DNA of 64,000 nucleotides from CAZFER01 sp964517495 (GTDB lineage: Bacteria; Hinthialibacterota; Hinthialibacteria; Hinthialibacterales; Hinthialibacteraceae), in the NCBI GenBank assembly GCA_964517495.1, contig CAZFER010000026.1:1-64000 (forward strand). Reading direction: 5' to 3'. Below, one piece after another: positions 25,104 to 34,000 of the stretch. Every line of letters begins with the position of its first letter. Position 1 is the stretch's first letter. The notes below the pieces were generated by a model, which made no database searches, was not told the DNA's origin, and saw only the letters and a list, made by a program, of their open reading frames with translations. Position numbers and translations under genes: made by a program.

Positions 25104-25132
25104 TATGAGGCGGTCAAATAAACCGCCTCATA
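25104..25132. terminator. hairpin between convergent genes
   Basis: Arms TATGAGGCGGT and ACCGCCTCATA pair over 11 bp with a 7-nt loop. It sits midway between two convergent stops (25055 and 25166). No strong T-run follows on either side, so termination is likely but not certain. Confidence 0.65.
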
Positions 25133-25165
25133 CATATTAAAATCGAAATGATTCAACCCCATTCG

Positions 25166-25966
25166 TTATTTCAAACGGTTAGCAGCCCATTGAATACCTT
25201 TAACCACTAATTTTTGAAAGTCAGGATTGGTCCAAACATCTTCACGATGACCTAATGCCGTGCTGAATACTCTTCCCTTGCCCACTTCTTCAATCCAGGT
25301 AATAGCATAGGGTTCCAACTGATTATAAACATCCTGCTCCATGCTTTTGGTTTCAAGAATCAACAATGGTTTAAACGTATTAGTCACATTTCTGAAGATA
25401 TAATACTCATCCAATAATTCCCATTCAGAATCCAAATGAGAGGTAATGGGATGTTCTTTCACCGTCATCTTGGCTTTTTCTTGCCTTCCATGGGTTTTGA
25501 AAATTCCACCAACCAGTTTGTTGTAGGGTTCAAAATCAGGATTGTGAAAATTATCACTCCCTGTATGCATAGCTGCAAAACCACCCCCATTTTTGACCCA
25601 TTCAATGAAGTCCTTCAAACCTTGTTCACTCATTGGCATACCACCATCTTTACTGGGTTTGGTCAGTTGACCGGTGGTATAGAATTGAACAACGTCAAAA
25701 TGCTGAAGTTGTTCCTTATTGATCATGCTGGCATCTTTTGTGGCAACCAATTGCATGTTGTTTTTTTCGGCCAAGTCAAGCATGATTTTCTCTGAGTGGC
25801 TTAATGCCCCATTATCCCTTCGAACAACGGAATGTTCGAATCCAGACGATTTGGTTAAATAAAGCACCCGAATCGGTTTATCCTCACCAAAACTGCTGGT
25901 AGTAAAGATGGTTAATCCAAAGATCAACGCACAAGCCATTACCAAATATCGACTTTTGAACATCAT
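25166..25966 (-). CDS. secreted ThuA domain protein
   Basis: A 266-residue exported protein with a Sec signal (about residues 1-27) followed by a ThuA (glutamine amidotransferase-like) domain. VLYLTKSSGFEHSVV, VVQFYTTGQLTKPSK, GGGFAAMHTGSDNFH, VKEHPITSHL and GKGRVFSTALGHREDVW are the family landmarks. ThuA proteins act with Gfo/Idh enzymes on 3-keto-sugars in trehalose/sucrose metabolism, and the precise chemistry is still debated. GGAGGAAAC precedes ATG 25966. A second ThuA gene is cut by the right edge of the window. Confidence 0.9.
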   Translation of the reverse strand: MMFKSRYLVMACALIFGLTIFTTSSFGEDKPIRVLYLTKSSGFEHSVVRRDNGALSHSEKIMLDLAEKNNMQLVATKDASMINKEQLQHFDVVQFYTTGQLTKPSKDGGMPMSEQGLKDFIEWVKNGGGFAAMHTGSDNFHNPDFEPYNKLVGGIFKTHGRQEKAKMTVKEHPITSHLDSEWELLDEYYIFRNVTNTFKPLLILETKSMEQDVYNQLEPYAITWIEEVGKGRVFSTALGHREDVWTNPDFQKLVVKGIQWAANRLK

Positions 25967-26075
25967 GTTTCCTCCATTATTTTATTTAAATTTTCACGCC
26001 GTTATGCCGCTGGCGTGTTCTGGAATTAATGCCATTATCCTACCACAAAACATTGGTTTAAATCAAACCTCGCTG

Positions 26076-27770
26076 TCAAATATAACGCGGTAAAGTCGAT
26101 CGGCGGATCCCCCAAAACATAAAAATGAAATTCACTGCCGTCCATATAGCAAACCAAATGAACAACCGAGAATCTGCCCAGAAAGCAATACCATTTTGAA
26201 ATTGATCCATGGCGTCATAACATAAATAGATTAAGCTCCCTGTTTGTAACAGAGCCAAAATCATATAAAAAAAAGCTCCACGACCAAGCGAAAGTTCAAG
26301 TAAATGACGATATCGATAATGGGGAAAACAAAATCCCAAACTGACCGCCAAGAGAGATAATTCCACAATTAAAATAATCCCAATCGCAAGATTCCAAACG
26401 TAAAGCCAAACATCGAGTTTTAAAATCAAGCCGGAGAATATAAATAAAATAAGGCTCATAAATAATACAGGTGGGATAGAGAATAAAACCTTTTGTACAA
26501 AATATTTCGTTGCACTCACCGGGGATACTTTTGTAATCCAAACCGCACGCCCTTCACGGCTAGCGGTTGGAAATAAAAATCTGGCTCCCACTGCCGATAC
26601 GATTAAACCAATCAATCCCAGATTCGCGATGGCAAACAAGATTTTATACTCACTCTGTTGGGTGGGTAAAAAGGTCAAATTAATCAGATATAAACCTGCC
26701 AAGGGAATCATCATGAATAACTGCGTCCAGATAGATGCATCCCTACGTAAAATAGTCCAATCCTTCCACATCATTACTTTGAATAAACTATTAGAGGACA
26801 AAGTCCGGCCTATTTCTTTATCACTCTTGAAATAACCAAGGACGGATGGATCATTGGATTCCTGATTTCTCAACCATCCTCTAAAAAAGAATAAATAACC
26901 GAAGATAAGTATTAATAGATAGGAAGAGATACTGGCTAAAATACCAGCCATGATCCAAAACCAACCCTCTTCCTGGCCCAATACAAAGGGGATAATCATA
27001 TTTGCGAATAATTGACCCGGGGCATAATCCATTAATCCCCCGGAATCATTTTGCAAAAAAACGATCAGCGGATTGGATAAAGATTCATTTCCCCATAGGG
27101 TTTCCAGATGCAAAAACCTTAATCCTGTAATCAGTAATGCGGCCAGGCATAACCCAATGATGGCAACACTTTGATACAAGCGGCGGGCAGGAAAGAAACG
27201 CATTAAAACCATGGCACAACATGAACCTAAACTGACCGCTATGACACTAAGGGAAAGAACGGAAATCATATAAATGAGATAAAACGGCCAACTTAATTCC
27301 AAAAATAGTCCCAAAGCCAAAGCAGGAGGTAATGCCAATAACACCAATGTGGCTCCACTACGTACACCCGTTTCAATCCATTTTGAGGTCAAGATTATGT
27401 TTCGCCGAAGCGGCATAGACATAAGGAGATTCATGTCATGGGCTTGATACATGGCGGATAAGGCGGTCAAAATGCTGGAATAAGTTAGGAAAGCAAATAG
27501 AAATGAACCAAACACCGATAACAATTTGGATAGAATAATAGAAAATCCAAAAGGAATCTTTCCTAACAGCTCCATAAAACGTTCAAATAAGGCATATTCC
27601 GCCCATCCAACACCTATTGCAAATCCAGAAAGCACCAGGAATTTGAGCACTTTATCGACGGATATCGAACGAATATGATTCCGCATTTTTAAAAATGCCA
27701 AACGGAACACCAACATATAGAAAGTTTTTAATGGATTGACTTTATTGATTCGATTGTGCATTTGTTTCAT
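26076..27770 (-). CDS. ABC-2 type multi-pass permease without adjacent ATPase
   Basis: A 564-residue protein with about 12 hydrophobic segments, arranged as two similar halves around a hydrophilic linker near residue 300-330. The segment MYQAHDMNLLMSMPLRRNII resembles the coupling-helix region of ABC-2 exporters that control surface display or peptide export. No ATPase gene is next to it in the visible operon, so it must use one encoded elsewhere. Its start overlaps the upstream GT-C-like gene by 29 nt, indicating translational coupling. A second ATG lies three codons in. Confidence 0.75.
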   Translation of the reverse strand: MKQMHNRINKVNPLKTFYMLVFRLAFLKMRNHIRSISVDKVLKFLVLSGFAIGVGWAEYALFERFMELLGKIPFGFSIILSKLLSVFGSFLFAFLTYSSILTALSAMYQAHDMNLLMSMPLRRNIILTSKWIETGVRSGATLVLLALPPALALGLFLELSWPFYLIYMISVLSLSVIAVSLGSCCAMVLMRFFPARRLYQSVAIIGLCLAALLITGLRFLHLETLWGNESLSNPLIVFLQNDSGGLMDYAPGQLFANMIIPFVLGQEEGWFWIMAGILASISSYLLILIFGYLFFFRGWLRNQESNDPSVLGYFKSDKEIGRTLSSNSLFKVMMWKDWTILRRDASIWTQLFMMIPLAGLYLINLTFLPTQQSEYKILFAIANLGLIGLIVSAVGARFLFPTASREGRAVWITKVSPVSATKYFVQKVLFSIPPVLFMSLILFIFSGLILKLDVWLYVWNLAIGIILIVELSLLAVSLGFCFPHYRYRHLLELSLGRGAFFYMILALLQTGSLIYLCYDAMDQFQNGIAFWADSRLFIWFAIWTAVNFIFMFWGIRRSTLPRYI

Positions 27771-29154
27771 TATTTATATCACGATACACGTTCAGGCTTG
27801 AGTATAAACCATATCCCCAATTACCGCAGAACACTACCAGCAGAGTAAATCCAAAATACCACCATCCCCCAAACATCTTTATTTGGCGAATCCACCATAA
27901 GTCCATCTCATCAAATGTGACATATTCGGGATGAACAATGGGCTTCCATAACAATTCAAAGAAGGATGGGCTGGAAAAAAAGGATATATATTTGCCGTGA
28001 TGCGCATAGATCCCCGGCCAGTTCATAAAAACCCCTCCACAAAAAAGAATGGCAAACAATCCAATAAACCAGGATTTATATTGTTCAAACATCCAAATTC
28101 CAGGCAACATGGCAAAAGGCAAGAGAAAATACATATGCCTGGGTCCCCAACACTGTCCGCCATGCCAGAAATCCGATTTGCCATAGAGCAGAAAATAACT
28201 GCCTAGAATCATAAAACACATCACCCATAAGGACCATTGCTTGTTTCTTCGAACGGTTGGCAAAGCAATAAACAAAAGCAATGATAAAGGCGCATAGGTT
28301 ATTAAACCGGTTCGTTCTCCTATTAATAAGCCGGGTAAACTGACAATTAATGGATAATTGAAATTCAAATCCGCATAGTTTTCGATAAAAAATGCCCCAA
28401 ATCGAATGTAATTATGAAATCCCCAAAGTAAAAATCCCAGCAACCCCCCTAAAAAAAATGCCATAAAACGTTCCAATCGTTCTTTGCTCCTCCCAAAAGC
28501 CATGGAATATAGCCCCATGAATGCGAAAGCGATAACTAAATCCTCACGTAAATTAAGACCAGCGGCTACCAACAGGATCAAAAAAATCAGCGAGCTTTTT
28601 GAATGAGATTTCATGTGGGTTAAAACTGCGATAAGAACAAAGATCAAGACAGCAGTAGCAGCAGTAAGACGGTATAACGTCTGGGCATATAGCCAAAAAG
28701 GGGTTGCAATGATTAGCCCAAGTGATAAAGCCACCGCTCCTTTTTTATTCCCCCCCACTGCCAAGCATAGACGATACATCCCCCAACCCGTGAACACTGT
28801 GATGAGCAAATTTCCCCATAACATCGTGAAAAAATAGGGGTTTTTAAAAAACACAATGGATTCCGGAAATAACATATCAAATATCATCCCAACATAATAA
28901 AAGGGTAGCATCAAAAGCGGGAACGCGATTCCATAGCGGCTGTAATACTGACCATCTGGTCCCTCAAGGGCCTGGTACATACGCTCAACAGTCAACTCCC
29001 CCTTGGTGGCAAGGGATTCTCCCGTTTGTACGATGAGGTTTTCATCGACGGATGTGCCAAAACCCGTGAAGCAAAGAGCCAGAAAACCAAGCAAAAACAA
29101 GCACAAGTAAATATCAGTACGATCAGTCGCTATTAATTTCATTTTTTGCCACAT
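27742..29154 (-). CDS. GT-C-like multi-pass membrane glycosyltransferase candidate
   Basis: A 470-residue polytopic protein with about ten membrane segments. The first extracytoplasmic loop (GTSVDENLIVQTGESLAT, then GQYYSRYGIAFPLL) matches the ArnT/PMT-like GT-C layout, in which an acidic residue early in loop 1 is catalytic. Such enzymes take sugars from polyprenyl phosphate on the outer face of the membrane. It lies 9 nt after a pilin-like gene and overlaps an ABC-2 permease gene. Glycosylation of a surface or pilin-like protein is a possible role, but this is inference only. Confidence 0.7.
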   Translation of the reverse strand: MWQKMKLIATDRTDIYLCLFLLGFLALCFTGFGTSVDENLIVQTGESLATKGELTVERMYQALEGPDGQYYSRYGIAFPLLMLPFYYVGMIFDMLFPESIVFFKNPYFFTMLWGNLLITVFTGWGMYRLCLAVGGNKKGAVALSLGLIIATPFWLYAQTLYRLTAATAVLIFVLIAVLTHMKSHSKSSLIFLILLVAAGLNLREDLVIAFAFMGLYSMAFGRSKERLERFMAFFLGGLLGFLLWGFHNYIRFGAFFIENYADLNFNYPLIVSLPGLLIGERTGLITYAPLSLLLFIALPTVRRNKQWSLWVMCFMILGSYFLLYGKSDFWHGGQCWGPRHMYFLLPFAMLPGIWMFEQYKSWFIGLFAILFCGGVFMNWPGIYAHHGKYISFFSSPSFFELLWKPIVHPEYVTFDEMDLWWIRQIKMFGGWWYFGFTLLVVFCGNWGYGLYSSLNVYRDINNETNAQSNQ

Positions 29155-29163
29155 ACTCTCTGC

Positions 29164-29907
29164 TTAATCCGCTATAGGTGAGCGGTTTCCATATAGATCC
29201 AAATAAACAAACCCAGCACTTTGCAATCCATTGCTGGGAGCATAGAAAACATCCGGTTGAATCAACGGTGGAATGTCATTCGAATTATTAATAGAAAGAG
29301 AGGGATCGAATTCGATGTAACGTTTTGTATATCCAGGATGAATATAAAAATTCATGGGTCTTTTCAAGTACATCCTTTCAAAAACGCTTTTATTGTCCAT
29401 AGAAGCATAAGGCCATACGATAGCCATTCCCCAATTAATTGTTTGTTTTGATTCAGTTGAAATTGATAAAGCGTGGAAATAATAAGTGAAAGAATTTGAA
29501 GGAGTTATATCATCTAACTCCATTAAGAACGTGGGATTTTCATCAATAATCCCAATATGGTCTAAATGATCAAGAAACTTGATTAATGGAGTTTGATACA
29601 ATTCAAATTCCATTTCTTTAAACTGAAACAAGGAAGTGGCGGATACATTTTCCACTAAAATATAAGCGGAGTGAGCCGGTGGTTGAACATTCTTATTGTT
29701 GCCTGGATAAAACAGATAAGGTAACTGCTTGTAATCAAGATAATAGGTTTTAATACCCTTCATTAGATATTCCAGATCAGACGACAAATAAGAAATACGA
29801 GCTTGTCTTTGAGAGCGAAGGAATTTTGGCACACCAATCATTAACAATAATATGATAACGATCGATACAACAACAAATTCAATGATCCACTTGGTATGAC
29901 GGCTCAT
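29164..29907 (-). CDS. divergent pilin-like protein without a prepilin peptidase site
   Basis: A 247-residue protein with one N-terminal membrane helix (IIEFVVVSIVIILLLMIGVP) followed by KFLRSQRQARISYLSSDLEY, which matches the pilin alpha-1 pattern of the genes at 43030 and 48049. The C-terminal region has SNGLQSAGFVYLD, like the SNGL-x-S-x-G ends of those pilins. The glutamate of the helix is kept, but no Gly or Ala followed by Phe is present at the cleavage position. It may therefore stay uncleaved in the membrane. It is followed 9 nt later by the GT-C-like gene. Confidence 0.72.
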   Translation of the reverse strand: MSRHTKWIIEFVVVSIVIILLLMIGVPKFLRSQRQARISYLSSDLEYLMKGIKTYYLDYKQLPYLFYPGNNKNVQPPAHSAYILVENVSATSLFQFKEMEFELYQTPLIKFLDHLDHIGIIDENPTFLMELDDITPSNSFTYYFHALSISTESKQTINWGMAIVWPYASMDNKSVFERMYLKRPMNFYIHPGYTKRYIEFDPSLSINNSNDIPPLIQPDVFYAPSNGLQSAGFVYLDLYGNRSPIAD

Positions 29908-29929
29908 AGTTGCAAAATCACCGCAGAAA

Positions 29930-31408
29930 TTATAAGCCTTTTTTAACAGTTTTCACTTTTTCGGCCTCAGGAAGGGCTTTGTAATAGTCATCCAAAGGGT
30001 AACATCCTGAGATCATACCATGCCGGGGCGCTGTGGTACAATCGGAAAATGTCCGGCAAATATGTTTTGAATCCAATTCTCCTTTATACAAACTATCAGC
30101 GGGCAAAGTGGGATAAATTAGTGTCATCCTGCCAATTCCAACCATGTCTGCCCATCCCTGCCTTACCACGGCCTGTGCTACTTGGGGTAAGAATTCTTGA
30201 AGGTAGGTATACCCCGTGCCAATCATAATCAAATCGGGGAATTTTTCCTTTAGTTGCCGAACCACTTCGATTTGGCGTGCCACACCGGCCAATGGATCTT
30301 CCGGTGGCCGATACCCATCAGAGGGTGGAAATAGAGCCGGTCTTTGAATATGCGGATTATAATAAGGACTGCCGCATGTGATGTTTACCAATTCTATATC
30401 CAATTCCTGCAACAAGGCAAGAAATTGGCAGGTTTCTGAAAGATCATACTTTACTGGATCATTTTGATTTACGCCAAATCCATAGCGATAAGGCAAGATA
30501 TTTTCGAACGATTCGGGTATTCCATAGCCTTTGTGTTTCCCATCGCTGGTAGCTTCGTCTGGATGAAAGGGAATAAAATCGAATGCACTGACACGAACAG
30601 CTAGATTCAATCCTGGTATTTCCGAACGAATTCGATCCACTAATGTTCTTAAAAAGCGGGTACGGTTTTCAAAACTCCCGCCATATTTCCCTTCCCGGGT
30701 GTAAGCGCTTAATAATTCATGTCCTAAATACCCGTGACAATGCTTTAAGTCAACAAACTCAAATCCAACATCATGAGCCATTTTTGCTGCATTAACATAG
30801 AGATCAATCAACCGGTCGAGATCATCATCACTCATAACACACGAATCATCATCCGGGGTAATCCCATGGCGTTGATCCAATATTGGATGGTGATAAATGA
30901 TGCGTGCTTCAGGCTTATCATCCCGGTTTGGTTTACAATAACGTCCGGAATGGGTGAGTTGGAGGCCGACTAGCAAATCCTCTGTTGTTCCGTAATCAAA
31001 TTGATGCTGGGTTTTTAACTCATTTAAGAGGTTTTCGAAACCACTTTTATTTTCTGGTACAGACATAATTTGGCGTGGATTAGCGCGCCCTTCATGGCAA
31101 ACCGCTGCTGCTTCACCACCAAAGATCAATTTAGCGCCCGATCCGCCAAACCGGCGCCAGCGCCGAAGGGTGTGCTCTGAGGGCATACCATCCGCTTTGC
31201 CATCCCATCCTTCCATAGGGTGGATACACCATCGATTGCCGACGGTTTTCCCAAAAATCTCAATGGGAGCAGCCATAGGAGAGTTTTCTTCTGCGGTTAA
31301 TATTTTCTCATCAACAGGTAAATCTATATTTAATTCAGCCATGCGTTCTTTAAAAGCTTCAGTTGTTTTAAATCGAGAAATCCTTGGATAATTCTTTATT
31401 GTACTCAT
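29930..31408 (-). CDS. NADH:flavin oxidoreductase (Old Yellow Enzyme family)
   Basis: An FMN-dependent TIM-barrel oxidoreductase of about 492 residues. The start at 31408 (MSTIKNYPRI) follows AAGAGGA. An ATG six codons upstream overlaps that site. Landmarks are NRWCIHPMEGWDGKADGMP, GLQLTHSGRYCKP, KHCHGYLGHELLSAYTREG and MIGTGYTYLQ for the phosphate-binding end. There is no C-terminal iron-sulfur/FAD module as in 2,4-dienoyl-CoA reductases. The substrate is probably an activated alkene or enone, otherwise unknown. It is the first gene of a likely four-gene operon with the pilin-like, GT-C-like and ABC-2 genes (22-nt gap). Confidence 0.88.
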   Translation of the reverse strand: MSTIKNYPRISRFKTTEAFKERMAELNIDLPVDEKILTAEENSPMAAPIEIFGKTVGNRWCIHPMEGWDGKADGMPSEHTLRRWRRFGGSGAKLIFGGEAAAVCHEGRANPRQIMSVPENKSGFENLLNELKTQHQFDYGTTEDLLVGLQLTHSGRYCKPNRDDKPEARIIYHHPILDQRHGITPDDDSCVMSDDDLDRLIDLYVNAAKMAHDVGFEFVDLKHCHGYLGHELLSAYTREGKYGGSFENRTRFLRTLVDRIRSEIPGLNLAVRVSAFDFIPFHPDEATSDGKHKGYGIPESFENILPYRYGFGVNQNDPVKYDLSETCQFLALLQELDIELVNITCGSPYYNPHIQRPALFPPSDGYRPPEDPLAGVARQIEVVRQLKEKFPDLIMIGTGYTYLQEFLPQVAQAVVRQGWADMVGIGRMTLIYPTLPADSLYKGELDSKHICRTFSDCTTAPRHGMISGCYPLDDYYKALPEAEKVKTVKKGL

Positions 31409-31531
31409 ACAGTATCCTCTTCTCATTACAAGTTTTAGACTCTTAAGGCTAATAAATCATAGGAAGGAGATATACAAGATGTTCGGCCTATAAATAAATA
31501 GCTAGGATAAGGTTATTCAATCCACAATAGA

Positions 31532-32134
31532 TTACTCATTATTGTTTGACAAGTAATCTTTTATAAGAAAATCAGACCAGGTTTCATACTCCACATCGTC
31601 ATAAAGGTTGTTTACTTCGATCCACTCTCCACGACCCAAAGCGCTTTCACGGAGTTTTACATTCTGATCTGGAAGCCAACACTCGAAAACAATTCCAAGA
31701 TGAACTTTCCCGACCTCTGAATCATCATCATTGATGAAACCGATATGGTGTAAATCTACATTTGATTCTACTTCAATCTCTTCGTGCAACTCTCTTAGTG
31801 CTGCTTCATGCAATAGTTCGGAGGTATCAGGAAACAGGTTGTCATCCACGGGATTAATATGGCCACCAATACCGATTGAATAAAGATGATGAAGCCGGCT
31901 TTCCCCTGCCCGTTTTGTCCTCCAGTAGCGAAAAACGAGTTGATTATTCCGTAAAATAATGTAAGGAATCAGTTGTTTATAAGATGGATCCTCTTCCATC
32001 ATTGCACGTGGTTTATATGTTCCTGCATCCACCCATTCCTTCAGTGATATTCCTTCACTTGTTTTAAATCCTTTAAAATCAAGGAATGAACTGAATTTGG
32101 ATCGTGGTACAACAAATATTTGTTCTTGACTCAT
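31532..32134 (-). CDS. Nudix hydrolase family protein
   Basis: A protein of about 200 residues with a Nudix box at about 91-124 (IGGHINPVDDN to EAALRELHEEIEVE). The spacer between the Gly and the REL-EE helix is longer than standard, as in some phosphoesterase-type members. N-terminal residues 1-60 form an extra module. The start is placed at ATG 32134. TTG 32137 is also in frame. It begins 4 nt after the UbiD stop, so the two are translationally coupled. The nucleotide or prenyl diphosphate substrate is unknown. Confidence 0.85.
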   Translation of the reverse strand: MSQEQIFVVPRSKFSSFLDFKGFKTSEGISLKEWVDAGTYKPRAMMEEDPSYKQLIPYIILRNNQLVFRYWRTKRAGESRLHHLYSIGIGGHINPVDDNLFPDTSELLHEAALRELHEEIEVESNVDLHHIGFINDDDSEVGKVHLGIVFECWLPDQNVKLRESALGRGEWIEVNNLYDDVEYETWSDFLIKDYLSNNNE

Positions 32135-32138
32135 CAAT

Positions 32139-33644
32139 TTAAACTTCGTCTTCCGGCCTTATGGTGAATTGTTTTCGTTTGGATTCTTCCAGGGAAATCG
32201 GCAAATCAAGGTGTTCCCAAATTTGATCGATTTTGGTTTTAACACTTTTACTCATTGCAATATCAGGTGGCCATTCCCGAGTGAATCCCTCCTCGGGAAG
32301 TTTACGAGTGGCGTCGATTACCATTTTGGAACCAAAACGAGGTGCTTCTGATGAATTATCCAATTCGTCCACTGGGCCTTTAACGAATTGCACATCCCGT
32401 TCCGGAGCGACATTATTGGCAACACGCCAAAGAACTTCACCCGGATTTTGGACATTCACCTGTTCATCCACAATAATGATATTCTTTGATAGAGAAAGCA
32501 AACCTGTTCCCCAAAAGGCATGAGCGACTTTAAAAGCATGTCCAGGATAAGCCTTTTTGATCGAAACCATCGCCAAACTATGGAAACCACCTTCCACGGG
32601 CAAGTTCATATCAACGATTTCAGGGTGCATCATTTGAATTAATGGTAAAAAGATACGTTCTGTCGCTTTGCCAATATAGGCATCCTCCATCGGAGGTATC
32701 CCAACGATCGTGGAGGGATAGATAGCATCCCTGGCCATCGTTATACAGGTGACATGGAACACAGGAAAGTTATCTGCGGGAGAGTAATAACCCGTGTGAT
32801 CTCCAAATGGACCTTCCAGGCGACGTTCCATAGGATCAATATAGCCTTCAATGATGATTTCTGCATCAGCAGGAACATCAACATCAATTGTTTCACATCG
32901 TACCAAATCAACGGGAGCCTGGCGTAGAAAACCAGTAAATAGAAGTTCATCGATATTGGGGGGCAAGGGTGCTGAGGCTGCGTATAAGAGGGCGGGATCT
33001 CCCCCCAGTGCAATGGCTACATCCATCCGCCGGTTTCCTTTGACATATTCCCGAAAATGGGACGCCCCTACTTTGTGTATCTGCCAATGCATACCGGTGG
33101 TTTTAGCGTCAAATTTTTGGACACGATAAAGTCCCACATTACGAATACCTGTTATGGGATCTCGTGTAAATACTTGAGGTAGCGTAATGTACGGCCCGCC
33201 ATCCTTGGGCCAGCAGGTCATGATAGGAAGCCGATCCAAAGAGGCTTCATTCCCGGTAAAGATTAATTCTTTGCAACGTCCATTATATACCTTTTGGGGC
33301 ATAAATCCGCCAATTTCTTTAAGTTGCATCAATACACCCAGTTTTTCAGATAAACTGCCGGGTGGTTTTTGAGTGATCAATGCTCGTATACGATCCGCAA
33401 TTTCGCTTAGATCATTCACTCCCAATGCAAGAGCCATACGTTTTTCTGAACCAAACGCATTGATCAATACGGGAATGTCAAATCCTTCTGGTTGATTAAA
33501 TAACAATGCAGGCCCTTTTGACTTGGAGACCCTATCGGTGATCTCGGTCATCTCCAAACATGGAGAGATGGGGTAATCTATTTCAACCAATTCACCTTCA
33601 TGTTGCAATCGTTGGGCAAATTCTATTAAGTTCTTATAGGCCAT
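32139..33644 (-). CDS. ubiD: UbiD family prenylated-FMN decarboxylase
   Basis: A UbiD-family reversible decarboxylase of 501 residues. It shows SKGPALLFNQPEGFDIPVLI, GMHWQIHKVGASH, DVAIALGGDPALLYAASAPL, RLEGPFGDHTGYYS (with the conserved catalytic Glu/Arg set) and VPVEGGFHSLAMVSIKK-like motifs. It needs prenylated FMN from a UbiX partner, which is not in the window. Many family members act in ubiquinone or menaquinone synthesis, others on aromatic acids. The coupled Nudix gene gives no decisive hint. Confidence 0.92.
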   Translation of the reverse strand: MAYKNLIEFAQRLQHEGELVEIDYPISPCLEMTEITDRVSKSKGPALLFNQPEGFDIPVLINAFGSEKRMALALGVNDLSEIADRIRALITQKPPGSLSEKLGVLMQLKEIGGFMPQKVYNGRCKELIFTGNEASLDRLPIMTCWPKDGGPYITLPQVFTRDPITGIRNVGLYRVQKFDAKTTGMHWQIHKVGASHFREYVKGNRRMDVAIALGGDPALLYAASAPLPPNIDELLFTGFLRQAPVDLVRCETIDVDVPADAEIIIEGYIDPMERRLEGPFGDHTGYYSPADNFPVFHVTCITMARDAIYPSTIVGIPPMEDAYIGKATERIFLPLIQMMHPEIVDMNLPVEGGFHSLAMVSIKKAYPGHAFKVAHAFWGTGLLSLSKNIIIVDEQVNVQNPGEVLWRVANNVAPERDVQFVKGPVDELDNSSEAPRFGSKMVIDATRKLPEEGFTREWPPDIAMSKSVKTKIDQIWEHLDLPISLEESKRKQFTIRPEDEV

Positions 33645-34000
33645 CGCCTGTTAATCCATTCTTTATCATGTTCTATGTATTTTAAAGCCGATTAAAAATA
33701 TCAAAAAAATACCAAAAGATATAGCGGTTTTCAGTTATCGTAACATTAACCAAGCCATATACCTACATAAGAAATCAGCAAATCTCATCATGTAAATAAT
33801 TGATAATATTCTTAAATAAAGTCTAACAGAATCGAAATATCCCGGAAAAAGAGATACAATAAAGGTGCCTTTCTTTCATTATTAAATAAGAATAGGCTTA
33901 TTTTTGGGATAATCAAATAGTTATGAGTTGATTATAGTTAATGAGTTGTGATATTTAGGGATCAGCACAGGACATTACATCGATTAATAGGGTTCACTCA
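33645..34000. other. AT-rich divergent intergenic region
   Basis: About 356 bases separate the divergent ubiD-like and hybrid kinase genes. No hairpin, repeat or coding remnant stands out. It should hold both promoters. The kinase ATG is preceded only by a weak AGGG. Confidence 0.6.
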
